Positions 48,736-59,813 are shown, counted from the first letter of the stretch. The stretch: DNA of 64,000 nt from Pseudeuparius sepicola (GCA_963920635.1 OY987299.1:133917373-133981372); one strand, 5' to 3'. Notes: generated by a model not told the origin, from the sequence alone. Translations and numbers: made by a program.

Positions 48736-49049
48736 CATTTAATTTTTAATTGGGTTTTTCGCCACCAAATGGATTGAAAGACAACTATTTCAAGTTGCCT
48801 CGAAAATTCATAAAGTCTTAACACTAAATGTAATAATAATAATCTGTCACTTCACTTTGACGTGACATGATCTTTGAGAAAGGAGGAAGATTTATCCTCC
48901 GAAAGCTCAGAAAACAAATTTGTTGAAGTTATTTTTTGAGTTACACGTTTCGTTCATTTAGTGTTAAGAATTTATGATTTTTCGAGGCAACTTGAAAAAG
49001 TTGTCTTTCAATCAGTTTGGTGGCGAAAAACCCAATTAAAAATTAAATG
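48736..49049. repeat. Fold-back repeat beside peptide gene A
   Basis: Arms of about 95 bp (48736-48832 and 48955-49049) pair, both containing GGTTTTTCGCCACCAAA-type text. The loop holds 'GAGAAAGGAGGAAGATTTAT' and 'AAGTTATTTTTTGAGTTA'. Loop and arm phrases recur 3' of peptide gene D (59930-60115) and at 61915-62030. Confidence 0.75.
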
Positions 49050-49426
49050 GATATAGAGTACAATATCAGACAGGTGGATGATAATAATTTGTTTTGTTTT
49101 CATTATACGCTTTGACTTGACATTTATCATTTTGCCATTTTACTTTGACTTGAAAAGATTTATTCTCAGAAAACAAAGTTATTGAAGTTATTTTTTGAGT
49201 TAACGTTTAAAGTTTCGTTTTTTTAATGTTAGGCATTGATGCATTTTCCTGATAATCCAATTAAAAATTAAATCTATTGTTCAAAAGTTGACAAAGATGA
49301 GGGTAGGTCCCCAGACACAAATAAACAAAAGAAAAATAGTGTTTAAATCAATTTATTTCTTGGAAACAAAAATACAAGAGTGCATCAGACACATCTAAAT
49401 TTTACTTCCCAAAAAATCTGATTCGC

Positions 49427-49567
49427 TCATTTGCCCCAGACTCCATGATGACCAACGACAACTCCTCCATGCCCCAGACCGATCCCGGACGGGTTGGCCT
49501 CTGGGTCAGCCATGGCTGACGCGATGGCGAGGACAGCGTAGACGGCGACTGCGAGGTACTTCAGCAT
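49427..49567 (-). CDS. Secreted glycine-rich short peptide A (46 aa)
   Basis: The single-exon frame starts at the ATG at 49567. It encodes a signal peptide ending ...IASAMA, then the dipeptide-like pro-segment DP-EA-NP, then SGIGLGHGG followed by a Val/His/Trp-containing tail ending VWGK. It contains no cysteine. The layout (near-invariant leader, acidic pro dipeptides ending in Pro/Ala, short hydrophobic glycine-rich product) is that of peptides trimmed by dipeptidyl peptidase. Function is unknown, and antimicrobial or glandular secretion is only a guess. The TATA box TATAAATA (minus) is at 49621-49628, with AATAAA (minus) at 49352-49357. It is divergent to gene B, and its nearest relatives are genes C and D. 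Confidence 0.82.
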   Translation of the reverse strand: MLKYLAVAVYAVLAIASAMADPEANPSGIGLGHGGVVVGHHGVWGK

Positions 49568-49620
49568 CTTGGAGATTGTAGTTGATGTCGATATATGCTT
49601 GGCAACAGTTCATGTGGGAG

Positions 49621-49628
49621 TATTTATA
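49621..49628 (-). promoter_or_regulatory. TATA box of peptide gene A
   Basis: TATAAATA on the minus strand, about 55 bp upstream of the ATG. The octamer TGATGCAA lies 38 bp further upstream (49666-49673). Confidence 0.7.
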
Positions 49629-49673
49629 TCGATTTTGAGACAAAAGGAAATTATAAACAGTATTATGATGCAA

Positions 49674-51700
49674 AAAAGAGATTGTCGATAGCCCGGTGAA
49701 TGTGATTTATTCTGATTTTTTGTGTCATCCATTTGCATTAAAAAATAATGGTAAAGGCGGTGGATAAAAAAGTGCGGTGCATTGCGAACGATATGCAAAA
49801 GAATGCAAATTAAATGGAACTTAATTGAAAGTACTTGTGGCACATTCGTTTGCCTACAGGTCATGGTTTTGTAGATATACAATGTAGGTACTCCAAAAAG
49901 TTAATTTTATCAAACCATCATTGGGGAAATTTTTTATTATTGATTTATTTTGAAATTTAACTTGGACATTAACTTTTGTTATAATAATAATCACCTACTC
50001 AAACGTGGTCATGTGATTTTCGCTATCTGTGAAAATTCCAGTTAATAAAATCGCTTGAAAAGTTGTTTATTTTTCTATTTTACATTAGGTATGTAAGTTT
50101 CATAAAAATTCAGCATTTCGCTATGACCCAGAGAAAAATACCTTGTATATTTTTGTATTGAATCTTTGCACACCAATACTTTAAGTGGTGGTATTGACCA
50201 TTCAATTGTTTTCATGGGATTCCATGGCTCACTTGACTTGCCAGATGCCTATAAAATTCCTATTGTTCTGAAATTTGCCACAATGCAGAATAGAGCTCCC
50301 TGTATATTTTTTTGTTCAAAATTGGTAAATGGGGATTTGGTGTATCCTGATTAACGCTGCAGTGTCAAATTTTAAATAAAAAAAATCGCTAAATGGTTTC
50401 GAGAAAATCGGGGGTATAAAAAAATCGTAGCCGGTCCTGGATTTGTATTTTGAAAATGGTAGGAAGTTAAACAGAAGCGGGTTTTGAAGTCCTTTCAAAC
50501 AAAAAATAGGTCAAACTATTATCTTCAAAAATAAAAAAATATGGAATTGTATAGGTTTAAAAGTAGACACTCTGTATGTGTACCAGATTTGAACGCTGTA
50601 TTAAAAAACTTAGACATTTTTTTGCTTTAAACTTATAACTTCGTAAAAATTATGTTATATCACTAGCTTTATTATTTTTTTATTAGTAAACTTTGTTAAA
50701 AAATATGTATTTTTCAAAAGGAACTGATATTAAAGCTTTAAAATATAAATTAATTTGCGTTAATTTTTCCAGTACAAAATTGTAGAATTGGAAAAGAAAC
50801 AATTTTTTCAAGTAAAACTGTTTGGAATTTTATATAACAAAAAAGCCCATCATAGTGATTTTTTTTAAATGTTGTTCAAATTATATTTTTTTTAAGGAAA
50901 AGGTAACCCCATAGTTAAATTTCGAAATAAATCATAAATCCAAAATGTGTTTCTAATGGTGCCAACTTTCTGAAGTATGCTGCATATTGTTTTAAAATTT
51001 GACGCCGAAATAAATAAGATTATGCCCCAGCGTCATATTTGAAATATTATAATTATAATAAGTAGATAATAATATGTATGTTATTGAAGAATACTATAAT
51101 AATAATAATAATAAGTACCTATATCAGATTTGAAAACATATTTATCCTTTTATAAATATGAAAACCCAAGGCTCTTTTAAGTAGGAGATATTATGTCAAA
51201 ATCTCTTTAAGAAGAGTAAGAAAAATAAATACTGTTGGTATATCTTGAAGATTTTCGAGTGGTCTTATTTGGTAATTTTTCGATACCTGTTCTCGCAATT
51301 TAGAGATTAAAGTAAGGCGTATATCTACTATCGGATATCTTCTTCGTAAAAGGCATTTTTTATTTATTGGTTCTGTAAATTATACATAGAAAATTTTGAA
51401 TAAAAGTAAAAAAGTGATTGTTTTAAAATTTGACATAGGAATATTATCTATCTGCATTCCCGAATAACATATTATTAGAAAATGTTTTGATACGTTTTAC
51501 AAAAAAGACACTACGTACTTAAACTGATTGATTTTTGTAACTGAAAAAAATATAGGTACAGGGTGAATAGGCACTATTCCACTATAATTCACTTAAGGTG
51601 GAATTTTCACCTTTTTCAAAAAACCAAATAGGTACACTCCAAACACTACATGATACATAACAAATCGGCAAGATTTGACGCTTCGCTTGCAAAAACTATG
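49674..51700. other. Spacer between peptide genes A and B, repeat-rich
   Basis: Holds an eroded element at about 50130-50580 (same ends as 32535-33003 and 58203-58541), a short (TAA)n run near 51093-51112, and otherwise A/T-rich text. No gene was recognised. Confidence 0.4.
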
Positions 51701-51702
51701 TA

Positions 51703-52321
51703 CAGGGTGAGCCGCATAACATTTTTTCCCCACCTTAACTTTTTTACTTTTTGAGTTATTGAAAAAATTGTAGAGATAAAAGTTTTAGGATTTTTGTTGG
51801 GCGTTTCCACGGTCTTGTTGATATTAATACAGGGTGTTCCGTGAAAGCGGTACAAAGTAAACTTTCGTTTTGTTAATGGAACACCCTCTATATTATTCAA
51901 TTTTCAGAATCTACGCTTCATCCCGATTCCAACGATATTTCTATGTCATAGGATTGCTCCAGCCCTTTGTACAATACAGGGCGTTCAAACTTCTTTTTTT
52001 TATGTTTTCACATCCTTTATCTCGGAAACGTTCATAATCATTTTTAACCCACTCCTAATCAAGGTTCATATTTTCACGCACGAGATACAGGATGTGAAAA
52101 CATGAAAAAATGAAGATTCCCAAATCTCAATAATATACAGCGTGTTCCATTAAAAAAAGTTTACTATGTACCTATCGGTTTTATGGACACCCTGTATCAA
52201 TTTTAACAAGACCATAAAAAAACACACAAAAAATCCTAAAACTTTTATCTCAACAATTTTTTCTTTAACTCTGAATATAAAGAAATTAAGATGGAGATAA
52301 AATGTTATGTGGATCACCCTG
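51703..52321. mobile_element. Nested fold-back MITEs
   Basis: The outer ends are TA-CAGGGTGAGCCGCATAAC and GATCACCCTG-TA, with arms pairing ('AAAATCCTAAAACTTTTAT'). A second pair of ends (CAGGGTGTTCC at about 51833 and GGACACCCTG near 52195) and a third (CAGGGCGTTC near 51976) lie inside, giving a palindrome with layered insertions. Confidence 0.7.
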
Positions 52322-52788
52322 TAGATACCTAAATTTTCTGGTAATTTTATATGTGAGAAGAATAAATAGGTACATTTTAGTTGAAAATGTAAAATCTTCT
52401 AATCATTTGGATAAAATGATGTAGGTATTCAGGGTGAGCCACTTCTATCGTCTGTTAGGAAATCTTGAAATGAAACAATATTTTTTTAGAAAACTTCTTC
52501 TTTTTTTAACATGTAAACGAAACCTTGTAACTTAGCATCTTTGGTAATTTTGGAAGAGTATTATTCAATTTTCAAATCTCAAATTTTACATTTATTTACA
52601 TTGAATACTTCAACTTGTTAAAAAACCACAGAGAAGACCAGTATAATTCTGGCATCCTCTGTGTTAAAAGCTCATCGATTCACTCTCACTTCCTGTCACC
52701 AGTTCCCATGCAAATGCAACAATGAAAAACAATAGTGACGCAACTTTATCACCCATTGAGTAGATTTTTTTCAGTTGCAACCTACACC

Positions 52789-52796
52789 TATAAATA
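52789..52796 (+). promoter_or_regulatory. TATA box of peptide gene B
   Basis: TATAAATA, 62 bp upstream of the ATG. A short hairpin (CACAGAG...CTCTGTG) lies upstream near 52628-52665. Confidence 0.7.
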
Positions 52797-52857
52797 CCCC
52801 AAAACTATTGCGGCCAGCATACCGTTCATCAACGCACGAACGCCACAGCCCGCCAAG

Positions 52858-53013
52858 ATGATGAAACTGTTCTTCTTCTTCTTCGCTGTCGTCGCCGCTC
52901 TGGCCGTGTCGACGGCCTGGGCCAATCCCGACCCAGAACCGATCCGCGTCCACGGTCCCAACCCGAGTCCTTCGGGGATTGGTCTTGGCGGCCATGGAGC
53001 CATCTGGGGCTGA
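52858..53013 (+). CDS. Secreted glycine-rich short peptide B (51 aa)
   Basis: The ATG at 52858 is the first after the TATA box. The signal peptide begins MMKLFFFFF (the Phe run is written by a CTT/TTC repeat) and ends near AVSTAWA. Next come three X-Pro dipeptides, NP-DP-EP, then IRVHGPNPSP and the family core SGIGLGGHG with a short tail IWG. It is the most diverged member: its leader differs from A, C and D, but the SGIGLG core and the acidic X-Pro pro-segment are kept. No cysteine, no intron. AATAAA is at 53064-53069. It is transcribed away from A and towards C. The same processing logic is inferred; function is unknown. Confidence 0.82.
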   Translation: MMKLFFFFFAVVAALAVSTAWANPDPEPIRVHGPNPSPSGIGLGGHGAIWG

Positions 53014-53262
53014 CAAGCAGTTACCACCGACCGCAAACAATGTTTTGTTGTTCCATTCGACGAAATAAATGCTTGAAATATTAGTGAGTTGTATTTTTTT
53101 GCGCATGTATAACATTGTCAAATTTAGTGCAGTAGTGTTTTGTAGTAGGGGAGCCCAAGCGGAGATTTCCGGGATTTACTAAAGCGCGGCAGATTAACAT
53201 ACAGGGGCGGGGGGATACCTTGTACCCGGTTAAGTACCTCCACCAAATATGAGTGCCATATA

Positions 53263-55268
53263 CAGGGTGTTCGAAAAATAGACGGAGATATTTTAGAGGG
53301 CGATTCCCTGTTAAGAAATATGAAAAAAAGTTTCTATAAACATGGGTCCGGAAATGCAGGGTTTTCAAGATACAGGATGTTAAATATATTGCATGTCACT
53401 GGACAAAATTGGTTTATCAATTTTTGCAAAAAAAATCACAAGTGCCTTGGAAAACAAATAATCAAAAGCATTTCTAGGAAAGAGTGTTAATGCAACTTTT
53501 CCAATATCATAACATAAAGTACACTACAACAAATGTTGGAAATGTCCACCATCTATTTCCGTACACCTACTCACTCGACGAATCATTGAACGACGAACTC
53601 GAGCTAAAATTTGAGGTCTATTTCTTATTTCTTCGCAAGCATTTACGATTTTATTTCTTAATTCTTCTATTGTTTCTATGGGAGTAGCGTAAACCATCGT
53701 CTTAAGGTGTCCCCATAAATAAAAATCTATTGGATTTAAGTCAGGGGAGCGAGGTGGCCAGTGAATTGGTCCACCTCTTCCAATCCAATTTTCACCAAAG
53801 GTGTTATTCAGATGAGTTCTGACAAGTATACTAAAATGGGGAGGAGCTCCATCGTGCATAAAAGTTATTTGGTTACGTGTATTTAGAGGAACTTCTTCTA
53901 ACAGTACGGGCAATTCTTGTTGAAGAAACTCTAAGTAAGATTCGCCGTTTAATCTTAAGGGTAAAAAGAAAGGACCAATTAAATTGTCACCAACAATACC
54001 CATCCACACATTTAAAGAAAATTGTTCCTGGTGGCGACATTGTACGTAAGCATGTGGATTTTCGTCACTCCATACATGAGTGTTATGGTAATTAACAATA
54101 CCATCCCGCCGAAATCATGCTTCGTCCGTAAAAAGTATGGTTTTATTAAAATTCCTATTATTATTAACCTCTTGGTAATACCATTGGCAAAACTGTAAAC
54201 GAGGTAGAAAATCTCTTGGTAGTAATGCTTGTACACGTTGGACATGATAGGGATACAAGAGTTGCTCGGAGAGAACCTGCCACACAGTGCTGTTGTAATG
54301 ATTACCCCCTAATCTAGTTGCTATAGTCCTGGTACTGGTACCAGGATTTTGTTCCACGGCACGTAAAACTGCCTCGTCAAACTCGGGCGTTCTTACGGAC
54401 CTCGGCCGGCCTCTATCATTGGTGGGAATGGCAAAACTTCCTAAATAACATTATTATCAAACACATCACAAAAAACAAATAAGAAAATTTACCTCTTTCC
54501 CGTAATCTACGGTCTACGCTTTCAAAGGTTTTACTATCTGGAAGTTGCCGATGGGGAAACGCTTCTGCATACAGGCGCCTCGCTGCATAACAGTTACTAT
54601 AAGCACGTGCATACATTACATGCATGTCTACCATATCCTCAAAAGTGTAATTTTCCATCACAAAAACCGAGACAAAACCTTTTTAGAGAAATTTAGCAAA
54701 GAAAATTACGTGTATTATTCTTTTCTAAAAGAACTGACGCGCAAATGTCAAACTTCCATGCAGAAATGATTATTTGTTTTCCAAGGCACTTGTGATTTTT
54801 TTTTTTGCAAAAATTGATAAACCAATTTTGTCCAGTGACATGCAATAAAACGGTTTTTTTTTCTCGAAAACGAAGTGAGATAGGAAAACAATACAAGAGG
54901 GAAAGAAGTTGTATTTTTAGATGCTTAATCAAACAAAAAATATTAAAGTTACAAAAAAGGTGGTGGCGTACATTTTTTTGATAATAATATTCGCTAAGGT
55001 GCCCCCCGGGACGCCACTGGACTTAATAAATTTAATCTAGTTAGGGCGAAATTAGCCTCTTAATACAACAAATAATATTGCCAAATTTCAACAGAATCGA
55101 GTAAATAATTTTTAAGACATTAATAATTTCATGTTTTATTTTTTTTTATTTAACATCCTGTATCTTGAAAACTCTGCATTTCCGGACCCATGTTTATAGA
55201 AACTTTTTTTCATATTTCTTAACAGGGAATCACCCTCTAAAATATCTCCGTCTATTTTTCGAACACAC
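53263..55268 (-). mobile_element. DD41D mariner-type transposon, nearly intact
   Basis: The left end is TA-CAGGGTGTTCGAAAAATAG. The right end reaches ...TTTTTCGAACAC, where the last bases of the expected CACCCTG-TA are altered. Both termini share ~120 bp of inverted text ('CATGTTTATAGAAACTTTTT', 'CAAGATACAGGATGTTAAAT') plus further inverted blocks inside. The transposase on the minus strand has one stop codon. The fragment at 17586-18278 is an internal deletion of this element. Confidence 0.9.
53524..54661 (-). pseudogene. DD41D transposase with one nonsense codon
   Basis: Exon 1 (54661-54493) and exon 2 (54440-53524) flank a 52-bp intron in the same position and phase as in the 15.3-kb gene. 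Conserved features: LPDSKTFESVDRRLRERG in exon 1, the motifs TDEA...RRDG, MHDGAPPHFS and SPDLNPIDFYLWG (41 residues between the second and third aspartates), and the ending DGGHFQHLL. The only defect seen is TGA directly after TDEA (about 54110), where the sister protein has Gly; a single base change (GGA to TGA) would explain it. The element is therefore recently silenced. Protein divergence from the 15.3-kb transposase is considerable, so these are different families of one clade. Confidence 0.9.
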
Positions 55269-56470
55269 ACGAAGGATCACATTAGTAAAAAAAATTGATC
55301 ATCAGAAATTCTCGAGCGCGTCAGATTAAGGTACTGTGAGTTAATTACATGCTAAAAAGTGTATATTCCACTAATCTGACAATTTTCGAGTGACGTAAAG
55401 AAGTGGGAGGGTTACCAAAAAAAATGCTTAAAAATCAATTTTTTATAATTATTTTCTTATAAATACATGTATTCTACTTAAAAGACATGCACTTTTTTAT
55501 TTGCATGCTATCTCCTGTGCTTTTCAATTACTTAATTAAGTTCAAAAATCAAAAAATTTTGTTTTAATAATGTCAGATTAGGCGAATCCCTCCAGAAAAT
55601 GGTCAGATTATGGGACAGCACGTCTAGGCACAGAATAAATAGCTTTGCAACAGAAGCCTCCTTACGGACATGTGTCAAAAATAAGCGAGTCTCCATTTCA
55701 ATTTACAGAAAGACAGACAGTATTTTAAGCATAAATTTGGTTCTAATGCAATCTCTTTCTTATGTAGATTAACGTAAAATCGAATAAAATGCATATGCAT
55801 ATTATTCATGTTATGTTATGTTATGAAGAAAATATCTCGTATACTTCTAGAGATACTAAGAAATATGTGTATTTTTCTCTAAATTTCTACGCTCTGTTTA
55901 AAAAAAACTATGGCCCATAGGAGAGAAAAATATATGAAGAAGTGCCCTTATTTTGACTCCAAGAATACGTGGTTTCATTTTTGACCATCAGTTTAGTTAC
56001 ACCCTGTATATCTTAATCTGACGCGCGTGGGCTCACCTACTATTGGTGATATTTCCAGCGAGAATTCAATATGAACCAATAAAATGACATAATTTTTGAA
56101 ATATTAACCAATCAGATGATGATTTCAGCGACTATTTCCCTCGTCTTAATTTCTACCAATCACAAACGCGCAATTTTGAATTACAAATGGTTTCTAGATG
56201 CAAAAACTGTATGACAGCACCTGTCAGCAGTTTTTTCGAGTTTACCCGCGGCAAAACTTGACAGCTGTTGTATAATAGGTAGTATGTTTTGTAAGCTATG
56301 TGCGTATGCAGAATAATCTGTTACTCATGAAATAGTCATACCATTCGGGCATCTAATTTTTCCCGTGAAAAAAATCCAAAAAAAAAACACAATGCTAAGT
56401 ACTTTCCGGCACTTGTGATATTACATACGAAAATACTACTAGAGGTATTATGGCAGAATGGTTGCAAGGT
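55269..56470. other. Spacer with partial repeats
   Basis: Contains the right arm of the 26230-27465 element (55825-56010, ending GTTACACCCTG-TA). Otherwise A/T-rich, with no recognised gene. Confidence 0.5.
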
Positions 56471-56479
56471 AAACACTCC

Positions 56480-56690
56480 GGGTGGGTCAAAAAATATAAA
56501 AATTGTACAAGAGTAAAGTACCCTTATTTCAGAAAATTCATCAAAATATTATTAAGAAAAGTTGTTTTTCTAAGTGCACATAATATGATTATTGAACATA
56601 CATCTACTTTCTGCAACATCCGTATTTTGGTTGTGCAATTAATAAAAAAAATCTCATGTTGCACACTTAAGTGTATGATGTATAATGTAT
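56480..56690. repeat. Fragment of the 58549-59215 element family
   Basis: Phrases such as 'GGTCAAAAAATATAAAAATTG' and 'ATATGATTATTGAACAT' align with 58640-58760 and 33100-33300 in rearranged order. The 131-codon frame starting at 56450 runs through this repeat and is not a credible gene. Confidence 0.5.
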
Positions 56691-57259
56691 CCACCGATGG
56701 AGTTAACAAGAGGAGAAATATTTTTGTTATTGATTTTACTGAGAAAAGACATTTTTTAAGATCCCACTTTTTTAATAAATTAAGAAAACAAAGTGTTTTA
56801 GAAGTGCTTACAACTATTTTTTATTTTATAGACAGAATAAAATAATAAATAATGAATAAAAACGATACAAAATTCTAAATCTGAATTTTTACTTTTATAT
56901 TATATTTTATTTTTTAAGCAGAATTTATGAAAATTCAAAATGAAAATATGAATGTGTTTGGAGGTTACTTATAAGAGGATATGTAGAATATTTTTTCCTC
57001 AATCGTACAAATTATTGTTATTTTATTTTTATTGTTTGTTAACAAGAAGACTGATATTTACATGTAAGTTGAGATAAATTTAAAAAATCGAAATTCTGAT
57101 TTGAATCTTGTTAACAGCATCCATGGACACATTGTACCTATGATTTAAAAGGCTGAGTATTTTCCATGTATAGCCGTCATAGTAAAAAAAAAAACAAAAA
57201 ATATTTGCATAAAATTTTATTTGGCCAAAAATTAGCTGCAAAAGTTTTAGTGACTTGGT

Positions 57260-57397
57260 TCAACCAACAATAACACCGGGAACTCCAACTCCAACAACTC
57301 CGCCCAAGCCGATACCGGACGGGTTGGCCTCTGGGTCGGCCATGGCTGACGCGATGGCGAGGACAGCGTAGACGGCGACTGCGAGGTACTTCAGCAT
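57260..57397 (-). CDS. Secreted glycine-rich short peptide C (45 aa)
   Basis: The signal peptide and DP-EA-NP pro-segment are identical in protein to those of gene A, differing from it at only a few bases over about 95 nt. After SGIGLGG the tail becomes VVGVGVPGVIVG, a hydrophobic Gly/Val stretch with one proline and no histidine or tryptophan. No cysteine, single exon. The 5' leader (47 nt before the ATG) is almost identical to that of gene D, which is divergently transcribed 2.3 kb away. AATAAA (minus) is at 57216-57221. Conservation of the leader with a changed product suggests either rapid diversification or gene conversion of the 5' half. Confidence 0.85.
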   Translation of the reverse strand: MLKYLAVAVYAVLAIASAMADPEANPSGIGLGGVVGVGVPGVIVG

Positions 57398-57466
57398 CTT
57401 GGAGGTTACGGTTGTGGTGTTCAAGCGTTGATACGATTGAATATGACAGCTGAGCCGTTGCCCGCA

Positions 57467-57474
57467 TATTTATA
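57467..57474 (-). promoter_or_regulatory. TATA box of peptide gene C
   Basis: TATAAATA on the minus strand, 70 bp upstream of the ATG. TGATGCAA (minus) lies at 57517-57524, about 45 bp further upstream. Confidence 0.7.
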
Positions 57475-57524
57475 CCAGACGTTGGTGTGAAATCGATGTT
57501 TAAAAAAGCGCAACTGTTGCATCA

Positions 57525-58200
57525 TTGAAGACTTTTTATCGGCAACTTTCTGATTTACTTATGCGCAATGCACATGTTTTCTGTCATGTTCTGGGTAAAA
57601 AAATATCATGAATTCTTCTTGCAGTTGTTACTAATTGACAATAATTTAATAAGATCATATTCGGTTCTTAGTCAGGTCAAATCTTTATAAGTTCACAGAT
57701 AATCAATAATATACATTGCATTCATAAAGTAAGCAACAAAAAAAATATTATTAGATTTCAAAAATCGTATTTTCTCACTAATTTTGCTTCGAAATGTATG
57801 ATTATTATTATAATTTGGCAAGAGAGCAACTAGTAAATAAGTGTCTTGGGTTATTTTCGGCAAAAATATCGAATACTGATTCGAAGAGAAATAAATTAAA
57901 AAACAACGAATATCCTATATTTCTATAAATTCGCATATGGGCACAATACAACGCAAAGATATTTTCTTAAGAACTTTTCCGTTATTTCCAAGGCAAACCC
58001 GATTTTACTCAATTTTTAATGTCAAATTTGACAAGCATGAGCTGTAACGTCGCGCCCTCTTTTGATTTACAAAAAAAACTAATAACTTTTAATTTTTCCC
58101 ATTTAGTGCAAACTTTGTATGTCCTTCATAAGAAAAGAATTGGAAAAACTATTTTGCAAAATTATACATACAGGATGACCTAGAAATATGAGTGCCTACC
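57525..58200. other. AT-rich spacer, no gene seen
   Basis: No element ends and no coding-like sequence recognised. Confidence 0.35.
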
Positions 58201-58202
58201 TA

Positions 58203-58541
58203 CAGGGTGTCTACTTTTTAACATATACAAAACCATAAAATCTTTACTTTTGGGGCAAATCGCCCGACCTTCTTTTATTTGAAAGGACTTCAAACCCAGC
58301 TTCTCTTGACCTTCCTACCATAAAGATTTTCACGAATACTGAATTTTTTGATTCCAAAAAGTTCCTTTTTTGCTCAATTTTGACACCGTGTAGAATGGAA
58401 CTCCCTGTATATTTTTGTCCAAATTTGATAAATGGTAGGAAGCAGTTATTGAAGGCTTTTTAAACAAAAAAGTTCAAGCGATTATCTCCAAAAACAAAGA
58501 TTTTATGGATTTGGTATATTATGTTTAAAAGTAGACACCCA
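58203..58541. mobile_element. Short fold-back element, GGGTGTCTACTTTTTAAC ends
   Basis: The left end CAGGGTGTCTACTTTTTAAC pairs with GTTTAAAAGTAGACACCC at the right end. Inner arms also pair ('CTTCTTTTATTTGAAAGG' against text near 58450-58480). Relatives lie at 32535-33003 and about 50130-50580. Confidence 0.7.
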
Positions 58542-58548
58542 ATATATA

Positions 58549-59215
58549 CAGTGTGGTCATTTAAGTGTGCAACATATGGGATTTTTTTTATTAATTGCAC
58601 AACGAAAATACAAATATTCCCGAAAGTTGGTGCATGTTCGATAATCATATTAGGCGCACTTAGAATGGTTGCAAGTCAAAGAGCATACAGGGTAGGTCCA
58701 AAAATATAAAAATTGTACAAGAGTAAAGTACCTTTATTGTAGAAAATTTAGCAAAATGTTATTAAAAAAAGTTGTCTAGATTTAAAAGTTATGAATAAAT
58801 ACCAAAACATTGCCTCCTAAGAAAAAAATATATTTATTTGAAAAACATTAATAATTTCCTCAAGAAAAGTTTGTTTTAATAATCACCCTAAAAAAATTCA
58901 TAATTCAATCAAAATTAAATCAATTCCGCATAACTTTGTTCAAATTCAAGCAAATTTGTAAAATTAACTTAGATTTTTAATTTTTTAGGGAATCACAATA
59001 TTACAATATTACGATATTAAACAAAACTTTAATATTTCGCAAAAATTCTTCTGAACAAGGTAAAACAGTAGTAAAGATAATGTGTATATAAAAAAATCTT
59101 ATTTAAGAAGCAAAATTTTTATTTTGCACCTTTGTTTATTAAGAAACTGGAAATTAATTGACGAAAAAAAAAATTTTTCTTAGGAGGTATGTTGCACACT
59201 TAAATGACCACACTG
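58549..59215. mobile_element. CAGTGTGGTCATTTAAGTG element, copy 2 (complete)
   Basis: It begins TA-CAGTGTGGTCATTTAAGTGT and ends CACTTAAATGACCACACTG-TA, a perfect terminal match. The body aligns with 33104-33925. Inner inverted phrases are present, but no transposase. Confidence 0.85.
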
Positions 59216-59610
59216 TACATCGGTAGAATACAGAAAAATATTGCGAGTTTCTTCTATATTTTTTTAGTTGGGGGTTCTATAGCAAAATATATAAAGTGTT
59301 ATAGTTTTCAAAATTGTCTAGGTAGGTACTATTTGCTTAACAGTAATTTTATGATGTTAGTGTTAAAAGTTGCATTTTATTTTGCGAGCAGGCAAATTGC
59401 ATTTTATTTCAACTGTTTGTTTTATTATTATTTATTTAAATAAAAGCAGCACTTCATACCCTGTAACGGCAAAATATATATACTCTTTGTGTAAATATCA
59501 GTAATGTCCTACAAAAGTTACACAATTTATACAGCCTTTCATTAAGCACTTAACTGATGCAATCATTTTTATTTAATGAAAACTGTTTTTTTTTTAGCAA
59601 AATCTTTCGT

Positions 59611-59618
59611 TATAAATA
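59611..59618 (+). promoter_or_regulatory. TATA box of peptide gene D
   Basis: TATAAATA, 70 bp upstream of the ATG. TGATGCAA lies at 59555-59562. Confidence 0.7.
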
Positions 59619-59687
59619 TCGATATGCGAGTTGTTGGGACATATTCAATCGTATCAACGCTTGAACACCACAGCCGTAACCTCCAAG

Positions 59688-59813
59688 ATGCTGAAGTACT
59701 TCGCAGTCGCCGTCTACGCTGTTTTGGCCATCGCGTCAGCCATGGCTGACCCAGAGGCCAACCCGTCCGGTATCGGCTTGGGATTGGGACATGGAGGAGT
59801 CCTTTTGGGTTAG
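59688..59813 (+). CDS. Secreted glycine-rich short peptide D (41 aa)
   Basis: The leader differs from A and C at one residue (Phe for Leu at position 5). It is followed by the same DP-EA-NP pro-segment and the shortest product, SGIGLGLGHGGVLLG, then TAG. The ATG at 59688 follows a leader nearly identical to that of gene C. AATAAA is at about 59862. Single exon, no cysteine. The 3' flank (59930-60115) carries repeat text also found 3' of gene A. The predicted product is small, neutral to slightly basic and hydrophobic, reminiscent in composition of linear membrane-active or cuticular Gly-rich peptides. No function is assigned. Confidence 0.85.
   Translation: MLKYFAVAVYAVLAIASAMADPEANPSGIGLGLGHGGVLLG

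Noticed and set aside
52771..53121. Minus-strand ORFs of 82-116 codons over peptide gene B
   Set aside because: Antisense shadows. The TATA box, signal peptide and AATAAA all favour the plus-strand gene.
56450..56845. 131-codon plus-strand ORF
   Set aside because: Runs through a fragment of the 58549-59215 repeat family and has no recognisable domain.
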